Positions 1 to 9,556 are shown, counted from the first letter of the stretch. The stretch: 19,401 nucleotides of DNA from Gracilaria vermiculophylla (GCA_019155205.2 JAHNZQ020000172.1:711689-731089), one strand, 5' to 3'. The notes: generated by a model from the sequence alone, not told the origin. Program-made: numbers and translations.

Positions 1-196
1 TTCCCCCGGCTCGCGACAGCGGATACCGGAGACCACCTTTAGGAATACGCGCCTTTGGAGTCACTAAAAACTCCTAACGGACGTTGTGCTCTACTACCTC
101 GACAGGAGGGCTGACAGTACCACAGTTCGAGGAGGAAACTCACAGAAGTGAAAGTAAAACTGTAGTCAACCATGGTCAACGATAAAAGTACAGTGC

Positions 197-305
197 GTTT
201 CAAAAGTATAGGACAGTGCAAGAGCGCGCCAAAATATGGATTTTTTCCCACTGTAGCAATCCCCATTCGTTAAAACCCTCAAAAACGCGTTTCAAAAGAA
301 TAGGA
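197..305 (+). repeat. Left copy of ~92-bp repeat unit
   Basis: A motif reading GTTTCAAAAGTATAGGACA starts at 197 and recurs with one or two changes at 289, so the two starts are 92 bp apart. The segment just before each motif is also related (ACTGTAG followed by CAA, then an A-rich stretch), which suggests a short tandem array whose earlier unit begins near 105. The same unit appears in reverse orientation at 1350-1466. This would fit the subterminal repeats of a non-autonomous DNA transposon, but no transposase or target duplication was found. Confidence 0.55.
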
Positions 306-1349
306 GATTTCGAACTCGCGCGTGATTATTTCTACAACACGTTGTTTTCTTTCCTCAAACAGCCATTAAATATTCTACATTAAAAGCTTATAACACAATA
401 CTGGCATCGGTACCATGGATCCATAACTTTTGTTTCCCTTTTTTTATCCTTTTCTTAAATATTTTCTGTAATATAAACATAAACTTTTATTGATGGCTTA
501 ATAATGCTCAGCTGCAACAATATGCAAAACGTTTTGCACGAATATTATCCTGACAATGTATCTTGCACTAAAATACTTATGAAAAGAACCATACGTTTAG
601 AAACTATTAGCAAAAAAGCACTGAAAAACGCTTCAAAATTCTTTCGGTTTACATATCTGAACAAAGTTTCCTTTTGGAAGCTGCAAATAAACAAAACATG
701 GTGCAACAGTGTGCAATGAGCATTGAAAAAAAGACAGCTGCGAAAGGATTGTATTCTAAATTAAGTAAAACTTTGATTGAGATGAACAACAGTGTTTTAT
801 GTATATTTATCACATACAGAAATGATCAAACAAAATTTTAACATATAAAAAGTCTATTAATGCTGATATTATGCTATGTACTGGACTACCGATGAAAACA
901 ACTACATATTGAGCCTTTTTAGTAAGTACTATAGACTCAAAAAGGCTTCCAAATGCTTTCACACAACGTTTTATAAAAATTTACATATCTGATCAGAAAT
1001 GTAAACTTGTTTTTCATTAAGAAACGCCACCGTTTATTACTCTTTAGCAATGAAAAACGTTCTTTGTTTGCTATGAAGTAATGCGATACAGTTACGTACG
1101 CGTTAAATTCACTTAAACCCTTTTAAAAATGAATATGATGTACTCGTAAGAATGAGCTATGGCCATTTCAGGCCAATCTGAACAGGTTTTTATTTAAGCA
1201 AAAGTATTGGAAATAGCGCAAAAACTATGAATATTTAAGTATGGGACGTTAGAGAAACGCGATGCAAAAGCGTTGGATTAGTATTTTTTAGGACACATAA
1301 GCGAAAATCTACTACTGAAGAAGGCAAAATGAAGTTTGAAATTAAAATG
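306..1349. other. AT-rich segment between inverted repeat units, no gene seen
   Basis: About 1 kb of AT-rich sequence between the two oppositely oriented repeat blocks. The open frames are short and show no recognisable protein signature. One clear secondary-structure candidate lies at 912-947. I see no coding or RNA gene here. Confidence 0.5.
912..947. repeat. Hairpin, 9-bp stem
   Basis: AGCCTTTTT at 912-920 is the exact reverse complement of AAAAAGGCT at 939-947. The 18-nt loop contains a smaller AGT/ACT pair. It lies inside the AT-rich segment bounded by the inverted repeat units, and no function can be assigned. Confidence 0.4.
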
Positions 1350-1466
1350 TCTTATACTTTTGAAACGGTTTTTTGACGAAGGTTTTTGAACACTGATATT
1401 GGTAGCACTACAGTACTAAAAACGATGATTTGCATCAAAATGCCAGGTGTCCTATACTTTTGAAAC
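1350..1466 (-). repeat. Right, inverted copies of ~100-bp repeat unit
   Basis: TCCTATACTTTTGAAAC at 1450-1466 is the exact reverse complement of 197-213, and the match extends to 19 bp (1448-1466 against 197-215). A copy with one change lies at 1350-1366, exactly 100 bp away. On the minus strand the DNA between them shares the ACTGTAG...CAAT and TTCGT(T/C)AAAA pieces seen in the left unit. Left and right blocks therefore look like inverted versions of one repeat, enclosing about 1.05 kb. Confidence 0.55.
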
Positions 1467-1941
1467 AGACTTTATGAATGATCTTGGTTTTCGGATGAAA
1501 CTGTGCTCTCCAGATTGGCTTTTTTCTTTAGCACGGAATTGACCACTGGAACAAATTCTCAACATTGTAATTTCCTCGTTCACAATTTCCGCGTAAACAA
1601 AGTCTTAAAACAGCCCTAAGTGCTCCCCAACTTTTCCAACAAACACACAAAATCTTCTCGACGAGCTTGCAGCAATGTTTAACAAGCAATACTAATGAAC
1701 CTTACCGTTGAGTACCACAATTGAGTTGTTTTCGTAAAATTTCAAAAATAGTTCTTTATTACCCTTTTCAGGAAGGTTATATTCATTTGCACTACTTTTT
1801 TTGTTGTTTTCAAGGGAAGAAAGCTGATTTCTTTTTCTTCATGCCAACTCGGGCATTAAAGGGCGAGTCACAAATGCATTTTTCCTTTCTAACGAGACAA
1901 AGGCCTTTGGTTACAATTACACAAATGATACCAAGATTAAG
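1467..1941. other. Intergenic, no gene seen
   Basis: AT-rich sequence with pyrimidine runs around 1790-1840. On the minus strand the frame of the broken reading frame at 1942-2697 stays open for about 42 more codons below its TAA, to around 1812. This may be its decayed tail. Nothing else is supported. Confidence 0.35.
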
Positions 1942-2697
1942 TTACACGATTTTTTGGAATGTCCCGGAATACAGAAGCTTTATTGTCAACCGGAATGGGC
2001 TTGGTGGGATACATTGCTGTGCAACTGCTGATTTGTAAGGCAGCAGTCGCACACGGGCGAAAGTTTCACCTGGGACAGCAAGCGGTCGCGAATATGGATC
2101 GCAGCCAATGACTGCGATTCTAATGATGCTGCATAACCTTGGTTGTGTATAATTATCTGGCTTCCTTACGTTTTCGTCTCTACTACTTTGGGACACAAAC
2201 GTGACTGATTTCGTCTCATTTACGCGCTGTGTTACGCAAATTTTCCGTACCCACTCACCTGTAGAAGCATCCAAATCTTCTCTGCTCAGCTGAACGCAAA
2301 GAATCTGCCAATCAGTGTAGCAGGGCATATGCTGGAGCGGCTCCATGTCTCCTACACGTACCCCAACAAAATTTTCTTTGGAAAAGCCAGATTGAAGACA
2401 GTAGGGGGTTGTACGCATTTATCTATGCGCAACTTACGTACTTGTGGGAGTATCTCGATTAACACAACATTCATAATCCAGGACCCGATTGCGTGTGTTT
2501 TTCAAGAGCATAGGTCCTATTGGTTGAACAAAACTAGAGCTCGTGTAGGGACAAACACCATGCCCGTGCACGACCTCATTTTTTTTCGCGTGTTTTTCTA
2601 GATGATGTAGGGGTGCCTGTACCCATGGAAGCCACCTTTTCTGAGTTTTCGCCTCTCCCAGAGCACGATGTGACGTGACCTTTGAGGTTGCTGGCAT
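1942..2697 (-). pseudogene. Possible decayed coding sequence, unrecognised
   Basis: Two open stretches lie in the same minus-strand frame: 87 codons (2697-2434) and 158 codons (2418-1942). They are separated only by two TAA codons five codons apart, at 2434-2436 and 2419-2421. Upstream the frame stays open to about 2749, and below the terminal TAA it stays open another ~42 codons. This stretch is also less AT-rich than its surroundings. Together these facts suggest a former protein of some 270-300 residues broken by stops rather than chance ORFs. No family is recognised. A short intron covering the two stops is not obvious: a GTACGTAAG-like donor is present at the stop, but the next AG is only 19 nt away. 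It could still be chance. Confidence 0.3.
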
Positions 2698-3179
2698 GCT
2701 TTTGTGTTGGAGTGGAGCAAGCGGCTGCCACCATATCAGGGTACAGTGTGACAGTTACTTACACGAAAGGTATTGATGGGACGCAAACGCCAGGGTTAAC
2801 GTAAGGCAATACATTGCTCAATCAAGGACCCGCACTTGAACACGATGCGATAAGTTACAGTAGTGAGACCACAGTCCATTTTCGTGAAATAGTATTTTCT
2901 TTATAATGCGTCTGCAATGCGACTTGAAGTGCAACAGAATATCCCATATCAAACACGATTAAAACAGAAGTTGATCAATCAATCAGCAGCAATGATCGCT
3001 TTTGTCAGAAAGACGTCAGCTAATAGTCCTGTGCCTCTTCATATCCAGATATTGGTTCAGCTGAATCCATATCTACTATGCTTTCCCAAGTGGACGTGGA
3101 TGTAATTTAAAATCACTAACAGCACACATCACATGCGTTCATGATCCACGCATCAATTGCACTGCGTTTCTCCAACAGC
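2698..3179. other. Intergenic, no gene seen
   Basis: About 480 bp between the broken reading frame and the 3' end of the 453-residue gene. Only short, featureless open frames are present. It presumably includes the 3' untranslated region of the minus-strand gene, but I could not identify a clear polyadenylation signal. Confidence 0.4.
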
Positions 3180-4541
3180 TTATTTAATAAGCTTAATATT
3201 TGCATAGGGAATCGGGTTTGTAGCATAACCTTTAGGAATGACTTGAACATGATAGCTAGTTTGCGAACCTTTCAAAGACTCAACAACAACGTCAGCATTA
3301 AGAGTGTCGCCAATATCCCAACAGCTTTCAAGCTGAATAGAGTCCGAATGCGCAGCAAGATTAACCAATCTTTCATAAGAACTATTCCAATCGAAGGTAC
3401 CCAAAGTCATCCAATGCGACAATGAAGCTGCGACCAAACCAAGCAAAGAAAAGCCACCCAGGGCACAAATAACGATAATAGATGTGTTTGAAATGTGAGA
3501 ATATGGCCGGTATGCAACATAAGAATCGCCACACGGCTCATCGCCCATCGTCTTTGCGAGATCGAACAGCATGATCCATCTATGTCCCAAAATTGAAATA
3601 TCAAGTTCAGGATTAACCATATACAAATCTCGCAATATTTGTGGAACCGGCTCGATGCTCTTGATTAGTCCTGTCTTACTTGTATCTCTTTGTAGGTTGG
3701 AAATGTTGCAAGCACTCCTGATAATTCTTGTATCACCTTCTTGCAACTGTATCACTGGAACTTCACAAATACCAAATGCATATCGTTCCCTTAATATCTG
3801 ATTAAATAAATATATCATATATAAGGGACCTTTCATGTGGTGAAGTCCAGAACTTGGATATGATAAATTTTGGAATGTGAACATACCGTCATATTCAGTT
3901 ACAGATACATTTCTCTCATCTTCATGCATTACACTAGGGACATTTAAAGTAATATTGGGACCGCCAGGGTTGGCTGTAATGCTGATCGGGATAGACTTCG
4001 TGAAATCGTTGATCACTCGAGGAAAGCCAAGGCTCTTCTCCTTGTCTTCCATAATAAGCGAATCATCATTTCTTCCAGTTCTTCCAACGCTTAAGAGCCC
4101 ACCACCGGATTTGAAGTGTAACTTTATTCTTCGCGTTGCCTCCCCTATCTGACTTAGGGCATAAGATGGATCACTTTCCCGACAAAGAGCTTCCCCTTTC
4201 ACCGTCATGTTTCGAGAAACGCGAAAGTTGGTTGATTGGGAAACCCCTATTGGTGCGACTGCCTTCAGAGTCATTAGGATAGCGCAAACAGAGGCTTGAA
4301 TGCAGAAGAGAATGGCCACTGCGATTGAACTTTTTCTTACTCGATAAGCGTTCATGAAAGCCGGCAGAATGGTTGTTTCTTGAAAATTTAGATCGATGCT
4401 GGCTTTGCCTTTGTGGTACAGCTTCCATCTGCCGTATGCATTCAGACTTTTGATGAGCCCAAACCCCGCGACTAGTACCAACGCATCGGTAATGACGTTA
4501 ATCACGAATGAAGTTTGCCCAGTCGTCAGAAGCAACTCCAT
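3180..4541 (-). CDS. Hypothetical multi-pass membrane protein, 453 aa
   Basis: Intact single-exon frame. The ATG at 4541 is preceded directly by an in-frame TAA, which fixes the start, and it ends at TAA 3182-3180. Family not recognised. Three hydrophobic segments are visible: residues about 12-30, 71-99 (long, rich in I, V, A, C) and 354-376. Between the second and third lies a ~250-residue hydrophilic domain with N-glycosylation sequons at N111, N196, N211, N225 and N279, plus N352 near the membrane, and four cysteines (C120, C259, C278, C337) that could form two disulfides. This points to a lumenal or extracellular domain, with a ~75-residue cytosolic tail after the last helix. An SGGG loop near 145-148 and a PGGPN turn at 192-196 stand out. 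Function is unknown. It lies on the same strand as the secreted cysteine-rich gene 967 bp upstream. Confidence 0.75.
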   Translation of the reverse strand: MELLLTTGQTSFVINVITDALVLVAGFGLIKSLNAYGRWKLYHKGKASIDLNFQETTILPAFMNAYRVRKSSIAVAILFCIQASVCAILMTLKAVAPIGVSQSTNFRVSRNMTVKGEALCRESDPSYALSQIGEATRRIKLHFKSGGGLLSVGRTGRNDDSLIMEDKEKSLGFPRVINDFTKSIPISITANPGGPNITLNVPSVMHEDERNVSVTEYDGMFTFQNLSYPSSGLHHMKGPLYMIYLFNQILRERYAFGICEVPVIQLQEGDTRIIRSACNISNLQRDTSKTGLIKSIEPVPQILRDLYMVNPELDISILGHRWIMLFDLAKTMGDEPCGDSYVAYRPYSHISNTSIIVICALGGFSLLGLVAASLSHWMTLGTFDWNSSYERLVNLAAHSDSIQLESCWDIGDTLNADVVVESLKGSQTSYHVQVIPKGYATNPIPYANIKLIK

Positions 4542-4744
4542 TTATGCTAACCAAGCGATCGGTTGAGCCAACTATCGGATTCAAGCAATACTTCTGTTAA
4601 ACGCCAAGTACAAGGTCGAAGAATTCTGGATGTGGAAAAAATGAGGAGAAAGGACCCAGCGGATCGGTGCTGATAATGCTCGCCCGTTTTATCTCATCCA
4701 TCAACGCATTTGATACAAAGGAAAAATTTCCGTTTTGGATCTGT

Positions 4745-4766
4745 GCAAGCCGTTTGCAAGCCGTTT
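4745..4766. repeat. 11-bp tandem duplication
   Basis: GCAAGCCGTTT is present twice head to tail (4745-4755 and 4756-4766), followed by a further G. It is probably a local replication duplication in non-coding DNA upstream of the 453-residue gene. Confidence 0.5.
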
Positions 4767-4818
4767 GTGTACGTGGGTACAACCTGAAAATACAAAATCA
4801 AGGACAAGTTTTTATTAA

Positions 4819-4897
4819 CTGTGATTGTAATTTTCCACATCCATGTATACATAAAATTAATGTTTCGTGTATTTCCAGATGGACCCAGAAACATACT
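4819..4897 (+). repeat. Dispersed repeat, copy 1
   Basis: This stretch aligns by eye, in the same orientation, with 7811-7899. Shared blocks are TGTAATTTTC(C/T)ACATC, AAATTAAT, CGTGTATTTC followed by CAG, and CC(C/T)GAAACATACT, in the same order with small gaps. The two copies lie in the gaps on either side of the secreted-protein gene. This may be an old interspersed element; no coding capacity is visible. Confidence 0.4.
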
Positions 4898-5508
4898 GGT
4901 GAGTTCCTGTCACGGTCTTGGAGTGCCGAGGACAAAAACGTACCATTTGTACATTACCATCACAAAAACAAAGTGTTAATACAAGGGCTTTGAAGAGCGA
5001 TGTCCTGAAAAGCCAGCGTTGATTCCGGTCACTCGACAAGACTGCTCCATCGTGCATGGTTCGGAGTCTTTTCTCTTTGGTTGTATCCCGTGATGTATAT
5101 AATCCCCCGATATCAACGACTTCTCTTTGCACGCTCTGCTAGCTGTCAGTAATCTTACTCAAAGATGAGAGTTTTTGTGGGGCTCAAACTTAACGAGACA
5201 TCAAAATCACGCGACAGGAATTTGGTGAACTGATGCAAGGAGGGGTCGGCCCTTTTTTAATTATGTCAGGAGGAAAATCTTGCGATGTGCATTTCGACTA
5301 AATCCCACAGGGATGTAGAATTGAACAAAAGCCCTGGCCGAAACGTAAACTTAAGCAATGCAAGGTATGTGCTCAATAAACGCAGCCAAAGTTACATTTC
5401 TCTACCCATAGATATAGATTCTATTCAAAGACATGTTGTACGATCAGGAGAGAAAACGCAAGTAACACAAGTGCAAACATAAATAATTTCACAGTCCAAT
5501 TTCTTCTA

Positions 5509-7065
5509 TCAGATACCCATGCGGAGAATCAAAGTAAGCATCACTTCTTCAATCTTGCTGTTGTACCGTGCCGCAAAGACAGTGAAAACTAGATCATTTG
5601 TGTTTGAAGCCACGAGCTTTCGACGGGTGAACTTTGGACTGTTCACTTCAGATATCTTTTCCGAACAAGTCTTAATTCCACAGTATGTGCTCATCATCAT
5701 CGGTTTTCCTCTGTACTTGACCAAATGACCAGGCGTTGCGCAATTATTGTGCATGTCACACAGCACTCTTGCATAAATATTCTTGGAATAAATCATTTCG
5801 TGTTGACCGAACCCAGCAAGATGATGTGTTGCAACGCAAACAGCAGAATTTCCTTCTGGATTGCTTTCTGGAGTTTCTTCTTTTATTTCATCTGCTTTGT
5901 TTGCTTCATCCGATTCATCTACTTCGTCTGAGTTGTCAGGTAGATCCAACTCATTTATCTGATCTGCTTCACCTGCTTCATCTCCTTGAACGAGAACACA
6001 TTTGAGAATACCGTCAACATTCACGCATTTCTCACCAGTATTACAATCAGCCTCATTTTTGCACTCATCTGCTAGAAGAGGTGGAGGATTAATTTCGCTT
6101 GGTGCAGAGTCATATTCTTCAGCACCACCGTTCTCGAGGCTCACGTCGATTAACTTCTTCGCAAATTTCTTTGAAAGACATACGTCGGTTGAGCTGTTTG
6201 GAAAATCAAAGCAGACTTCTTGCATAGCACAGTCTGAATTATGCATGCAAGGCGCCCCACCGGGAGTGAAGCATAAGCAAATCTGAGCCCCTGGTTTGCA
6301 AGGTTTCAGGGAATTTTCTTGTTCGAAGATTTGGCATTGACGATTACCCTGGCAATCTTGTGATGTAGAGCACGGATCTCCATTAAATCCTCCTTGGAAA
6401 CCCGTTGACGAAGCATTTCCCTCCAATTCAGGAACACTGTTTTCGATATCGTCTCCAACCACTTCAGGATCGCTTTCATCAACTTCATTTTCAATAATTG
6501 ATCCTTTCGCAAATTCTATTACTATTGTTGAAAGACATGTAGGAACTGTTACATCTTGAAGCAGAAAGCATTTTTCTCCATCATCACATTCAGAACTGTT
6601 GAAACAAGTGTCGTCTAGGGATGCACACCAACAATAAAAGTCTTCAGTCGCGCAGGGTCTGGGTACAGTAACGTCTAGTCCTGATCCACAGAAGCGATCA
6701 TCTTTGCAATCAAAATCTGACTCGCATGGTTCTCCAGTCAGCCCTAAGCGGTATGTCGGAAGATTCAGAACCCCTAGACTGATTTTCTCTTGCTCGACAG
6801 GAGAGATAGACTTGACGCTATTGAACGATTTTGAACCACCCACTAACAATTTGATGGCGGAAAATTCCTGGAATGAAAAAGGAACTGTGTTTCGTTTAGA
6901 TCCATTGGTATCGGCTTTCTTTCGCACAGCGATCGATTGCGAAACGTTTGGTCTATCAAACAGATATCGAAAAGAAGCCTGGTTAGGTTCCTTGCGGACT
7001 GGATAAGCAGCTAAAGTGGCAGCGAAAGACAGGAGTATCAGGTATGAAACGAAAATCATTTTCAT
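5509..7065 (-). CDS. Secreted cysteine-rich protein with duplicated 10-Cys module
   Basis: The open frame begins at ATG 7092, but the ATG at 7065 is preferred. It gives a textbook signal peptide (MKM, then a ~15-residue hydrophobic core, cleavage near LAA/YP), whereas the longer start adds acidic residues before it. Numbering below is from 7092 (527 residues). Two modules, C123-C186 and C241-C305, have almost identical cysteine spacing: C-x5-C-x5-C-x11-C-x6-C-x-C-x6/7-C-x5-C-x5-C-x10-C. A half module follows at 344-365 (C-x5-C-x5-C-x8-C). Acidic linkers rich in E, D, N and S lie at about 201-222 and 371-410. The C-terminal ~110 residues form a separate domain with C419, C445, C451, C471, C476 and a CATPGH motif. 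The frame ends at TGA 5511-5509. Likely an extracellular or wall-associated protein; no enzyme motif is recognised. The stop-free frame and regular spacing argue for a live gene. Confidence 0.8.
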   Translation of the reverse strand: MKMIFVSYLILLSFAATLAAYPVRKEPNQASFRYLFDRPNVSQSIAVRKKADTNGSKRNTVPFSFQEFSAIKLLVGGSKSFNSVKSISPVEQEKISLGVLNLPTYRLGLTGEPCESDFDCKDDRFCGSGLDVTVPRPCATEDFYCWCASLDDTCFNSSECDDGEKCFLLQDVTVPTCLSTIVIEFAKGSIIENEVDESDPEVVGDDIENSVPELEGNASSTGFQGGFNGDPCSTSQDCQGNRQCQIFEQENSLKPCKPGAQICLCFTPGGAPCMHNSDCAMQEVCFDFPNSSTDVCLSKKFAKKLIDVSLENGGAEEYDSAPSEINPPPLLADECKNEADCNTGEKCVNVDGILKCVLVQGDEAGEADQINELDLPDNSDEVDESDEANKADEIKEETPESNPEGNSAVCVATHHLAGFGQHEMIYSKNIYARVLCDMHNNCATPGHLVKYRGKPMMMSTYCGIKTCSEKISEVNSPKFTRRKLVASNTNDLVFTVFAARYNSKIEEVMLTLILRMGI

Positions 7066-7092
7066 CTCTTGGCATGCAAACAGGAAATCCAT

Positions 7093-7557
7093 ACGATTCC
7101 GGAACCCGAACTGCGTGTGACGTTATGTAGCCTTCCGTCTGATGCACCGGATTGTCCCCGCACACCGCCTCTGACAAGCGCTCTGAATATGCTCCTTAGC
7201 ATCGTAAGGATGCTGTGCTCAACTACTGTTTGTGTTGTGTGTGAACGCGAGCTGTGCGGCTTTTGATACTGGTTGCACGACTATGGCACGAAAAAAAAGA
7301 ATAACATCGCCGCTTTGCTGTCCTTTTTTCTGGATATCAGATACCTGCATACCTGGACTTGCATTTGTCTCACAAGTTGGAGGACAGGGACTTGTCCATA
7401 TCAAGGAAACAACCCTTGACCACCTAACTACCCGTGTTAACAAACCGTTTTACGTAAGTTCTTGTGTGGCAGCGTATCAACACTCAACACACCCACAACG
7501 GTTCAGCGACAGGCAATAACCTTAAAATACACAAACGCAAATTATCAACTGGGTAAG
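7093..7557. other. Upstream region of the secreted-protein gene, no gene seen
   Basis: About 460 bp that presumably includes the promoter and leader of the minus-strand secreted-protein gene. A small inverted repeat (AGCATC and GATGCT around a 5-nt loop) lies near 7198-7214. Overlapping open frames on both strands (7219-7443, 7232-7519) show no recognisable features and are not called. Confidence 0.35.
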
Positions 7558-7800
7558 CTAGATATACCCCAAAAAATAATGTCTGAAAAGTGAAAATATT
7601 CCGAAAAGCCTATATCTTGCACTAGAGCTTTGTATATCTTGTACTTTGGCTCCGATATCTTGCACTGCAGTGCAAGATAGAAATTCCTGTGCAAGATATA
7701 AGAAAACCTGCACGAGATATAGCAAAACCCGGAAATCATAGCCTTCGGGCGTTATCATCCCTCGCAGCCGGGTGATAACCCCCACGTATCACCCCCTTTT
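7558..7800. repeat. Inverted-repeat cluster around a perfect palindrome
   Basis: A perfect 24-bp palindrome (half site TATCTTGCACTG) spans 7656-7679. Around it the motif TATATCTTGCAC occurs in forward orientation at 7611-7622, 7633-7644 (one change) and 7654-7665. It occurs in reverse orientation at 7670-7680, 7689-7700 and 7709-7721. The copies are about 19-22 bp apart and nearly symmetric about 7667/7668. A second stem-loop, GTTATCA...TGATAAC with CCC/GGG inside, lies at 7751-7779. Candidates are a MITE or foldback-type element, or an array of protein-binding dyads upstream of the secreted-protein gene. No coding gene is called although minus-strand frames are open here. Confidence 0.6.
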
Positions 7801-7810
7801 TTTCTTTACT

Positions 7811-7899
7811 TTGACTGTAATTTTCTACATCTGTTCGCAAATTAATCGTGTATTTCACAGGGCATCTACTGAATATGTGAATTAAACCTGAAACATACT
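7811..7899 (+). repeat. Dispersed repeat, copy 2
   Basis: The partner of 4819-4897, with the same blocks in the same order: TGTAATTTTCTACATC, AAATTAAT, CGTGTATTTCACAG and CCTGAAACATACT. It begins directly after the inverted-repeat cluster, so it may be part of the same mobile unit. Confidence 0.4.
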
Positions 7900-9556
7900 T
7901 TACACGAATTTTGGGAAATCAAATGGTACCGTCCAGAGATTTTTCAAAATTGACAAAGGGGTCACCCTGCGACTTGAAAGAGACGGATATTTTTTGTCAG
8001 ATGCCATATTTGCCGAGATCCTGATATGCAACCAGCAGCGCGCAAATCATTGCACAGAATTGTCGACGGCTTATGATTGGGACAAGCAAATCAGCTCTTT
8101 GAGCGCTTGCGCAACATGCTACCCCAAACGTGTGAGAAGAGTAAGTTGACAGCCGTTCTAAGACGACGTGAATCATGTGTGCCAAAAGTTTAAATGATTC
8201 ACAGCTGTTCTACGACTTGCCATGACCGTGAACACAGAAAATGAAAAATCTCGCAAATAGAGCTTGCAAAGCGGCCTCGGCATTCTGCGCCTCGACGGGG
8301 TGCAGCCTGAAGTATACAAAGCATATGATGTGAAAAAAGTACGATAAAAATAAAGAAAATTTTCACTTACCCTTTCTGTTCATACATTTTAGGGAGTCGT
8401 GGTCAGAATGAAAGTACCGAAAAACTTCTTCCAACCTCAAATACACACATCGCTTTATTGTGAACACACAAATGTGAAAATCTACATTTAAAACAAAATA
8501 AAAAGAATATTTTTCTTTTTATTATGGTGTTTTTTAGTTGCTCTTCATCTATAACTGATAGCATGAATTGAATTTCACACATTGTGGCAGTTTTCTTCTT
8601 CCTTGAGAACCTGCCTGTACCGCGAAAGATAATGACGACAAGTGCCACTTATAATGCGCCTTGCGTTTATAGTATTTTGCATTAGATCTCCGCTGCAAGA
8701 AGTGAGCAATTACGTAGAAGGGAGTAGGTGATAAAACAGAACCTTGTTTTCGACACATAACGGGTACAAAAAAGCAGCAAAACGTTTTAAAATAATAAGT
8801 GAACACCACCACTAGAAATTCTTCCTTTATGCTTTACGGTATAATTTGCGCAAAGAACGAAAATCTACGCAATAAAATAGATTTTGAAAGTGTAGATTGT
8901 CTCCTCATCTGACCAACTCTGGTCCAAAATAGCTCCTACACGACGTTTTGTTTTGCTTTTTATTCTTGAGAACTTCATTTTCTTTTTCTTCATACATCTT
9001 CCACAATTGAGGTTACTTTGTTTCTAACACAAGTACAACAATCACCATCATTTCCGTTAAGAATATGACGTTAAATGTGTGCATTTATAAGCGACACACA
9101 AAACATAAACAAATCGTCTATAAACATTTACGAAACTTGTATTTAAGTCCTATTCTATTCCATATTGTGTTCTCTTTCCTATAGGGTTTTCTACAATAAC
9201 ATGGTCACTGCAAATTTTATTATTATCTTTTCTGTTTAATATAGATTATCAGCCCCGCGCCGTGTGCTTTATACAATACATGTTCTGTTATTACTGATAT
9301 TTGTAGCCCATAAGAAGTACCCACTAATTTGAAAATGTATTCGAAAGATATCCTGCGTTTAATGAAGCATCAGAATTTTCATTTGCGGGCAGCTCGAGTG
9401 CTGTGTCATGATCCTTACTATTTATATAGAATATGTTGATACGTGCTTTAGATGTAAGGGCATGATTTGAAACTATTGCAGTGGAGTGCAACGCCCTTTT
9501 TACGGTAGTCGCTAGGCTTTTTGATTTCGCCCGGTACCCCGGCTTTCGGCAGTTGT
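7900..9556. other. AT-rich intergenic region, no gene seen
   Basis: About 1.65 kb of strongly AT-rich sequence with no open frame longer than about 90 codons and no recognisable protein or RNA signature. The only structured site I can point to is the hairpin at 8497-8523. The stretch ends at the 5' LTR of the gypsy element. Confidence 0.45.
8497..8523. repeat. Perfect 11-bp stem hairpin
   Basis: AATAAAAAGAA (8497-8507) and TTCTTTTTATT (8513-8523) are exact reverse complements with a 5-nt loop. Both arms are low-complexity, so this could be chance in AT-rich DNA. It could also be a 3'-end signal, but no gene ends nearby. Confidence 0.35.

Larger units (their letters stand above)
4542..5508. 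other. Intergenic region, probable 5' region of the 453-aa gene
   Basis: About 970 bp between two minus-strand genes, presumably holding the promoter and leader of the 453-residue gene and the 3' end of the upstream gene. Minus-strand frames such as 4857-5132 (91 codons) have no recognisable signature and are not called. The region holds an 11-bp tandem duplication (4745-4766) and a stretch related to 7811-7899. Confidence 0.4.

Noticed and set aside
39..266. 75-codon minus-strand ORF
   Set aside because: It overlaps the repeat units and has no recognisable motif, so it is probably chance.
2415..2440. Very short intron removing the two TAA codons in the minus-strand frame
   Set aside because: The donor-like GTACGTAAG to AG distance is only 19 nt and splicing there would change the reading frame.
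4857..5132. 91-codon minus-strand ORF between the two host genes
   Set aside because: No signal peptide, domain or motif is evident, and it overlaps the dispersed repeat.
7558..7785. Minus-strand ORFs of 64 and 75 codons over the palindrome cluster
   Set aside because: Two frames are open at once because the repeat motif lacks stops. The repetitive residues (YLVQ, VQDIG) follow from the DNA repeat.
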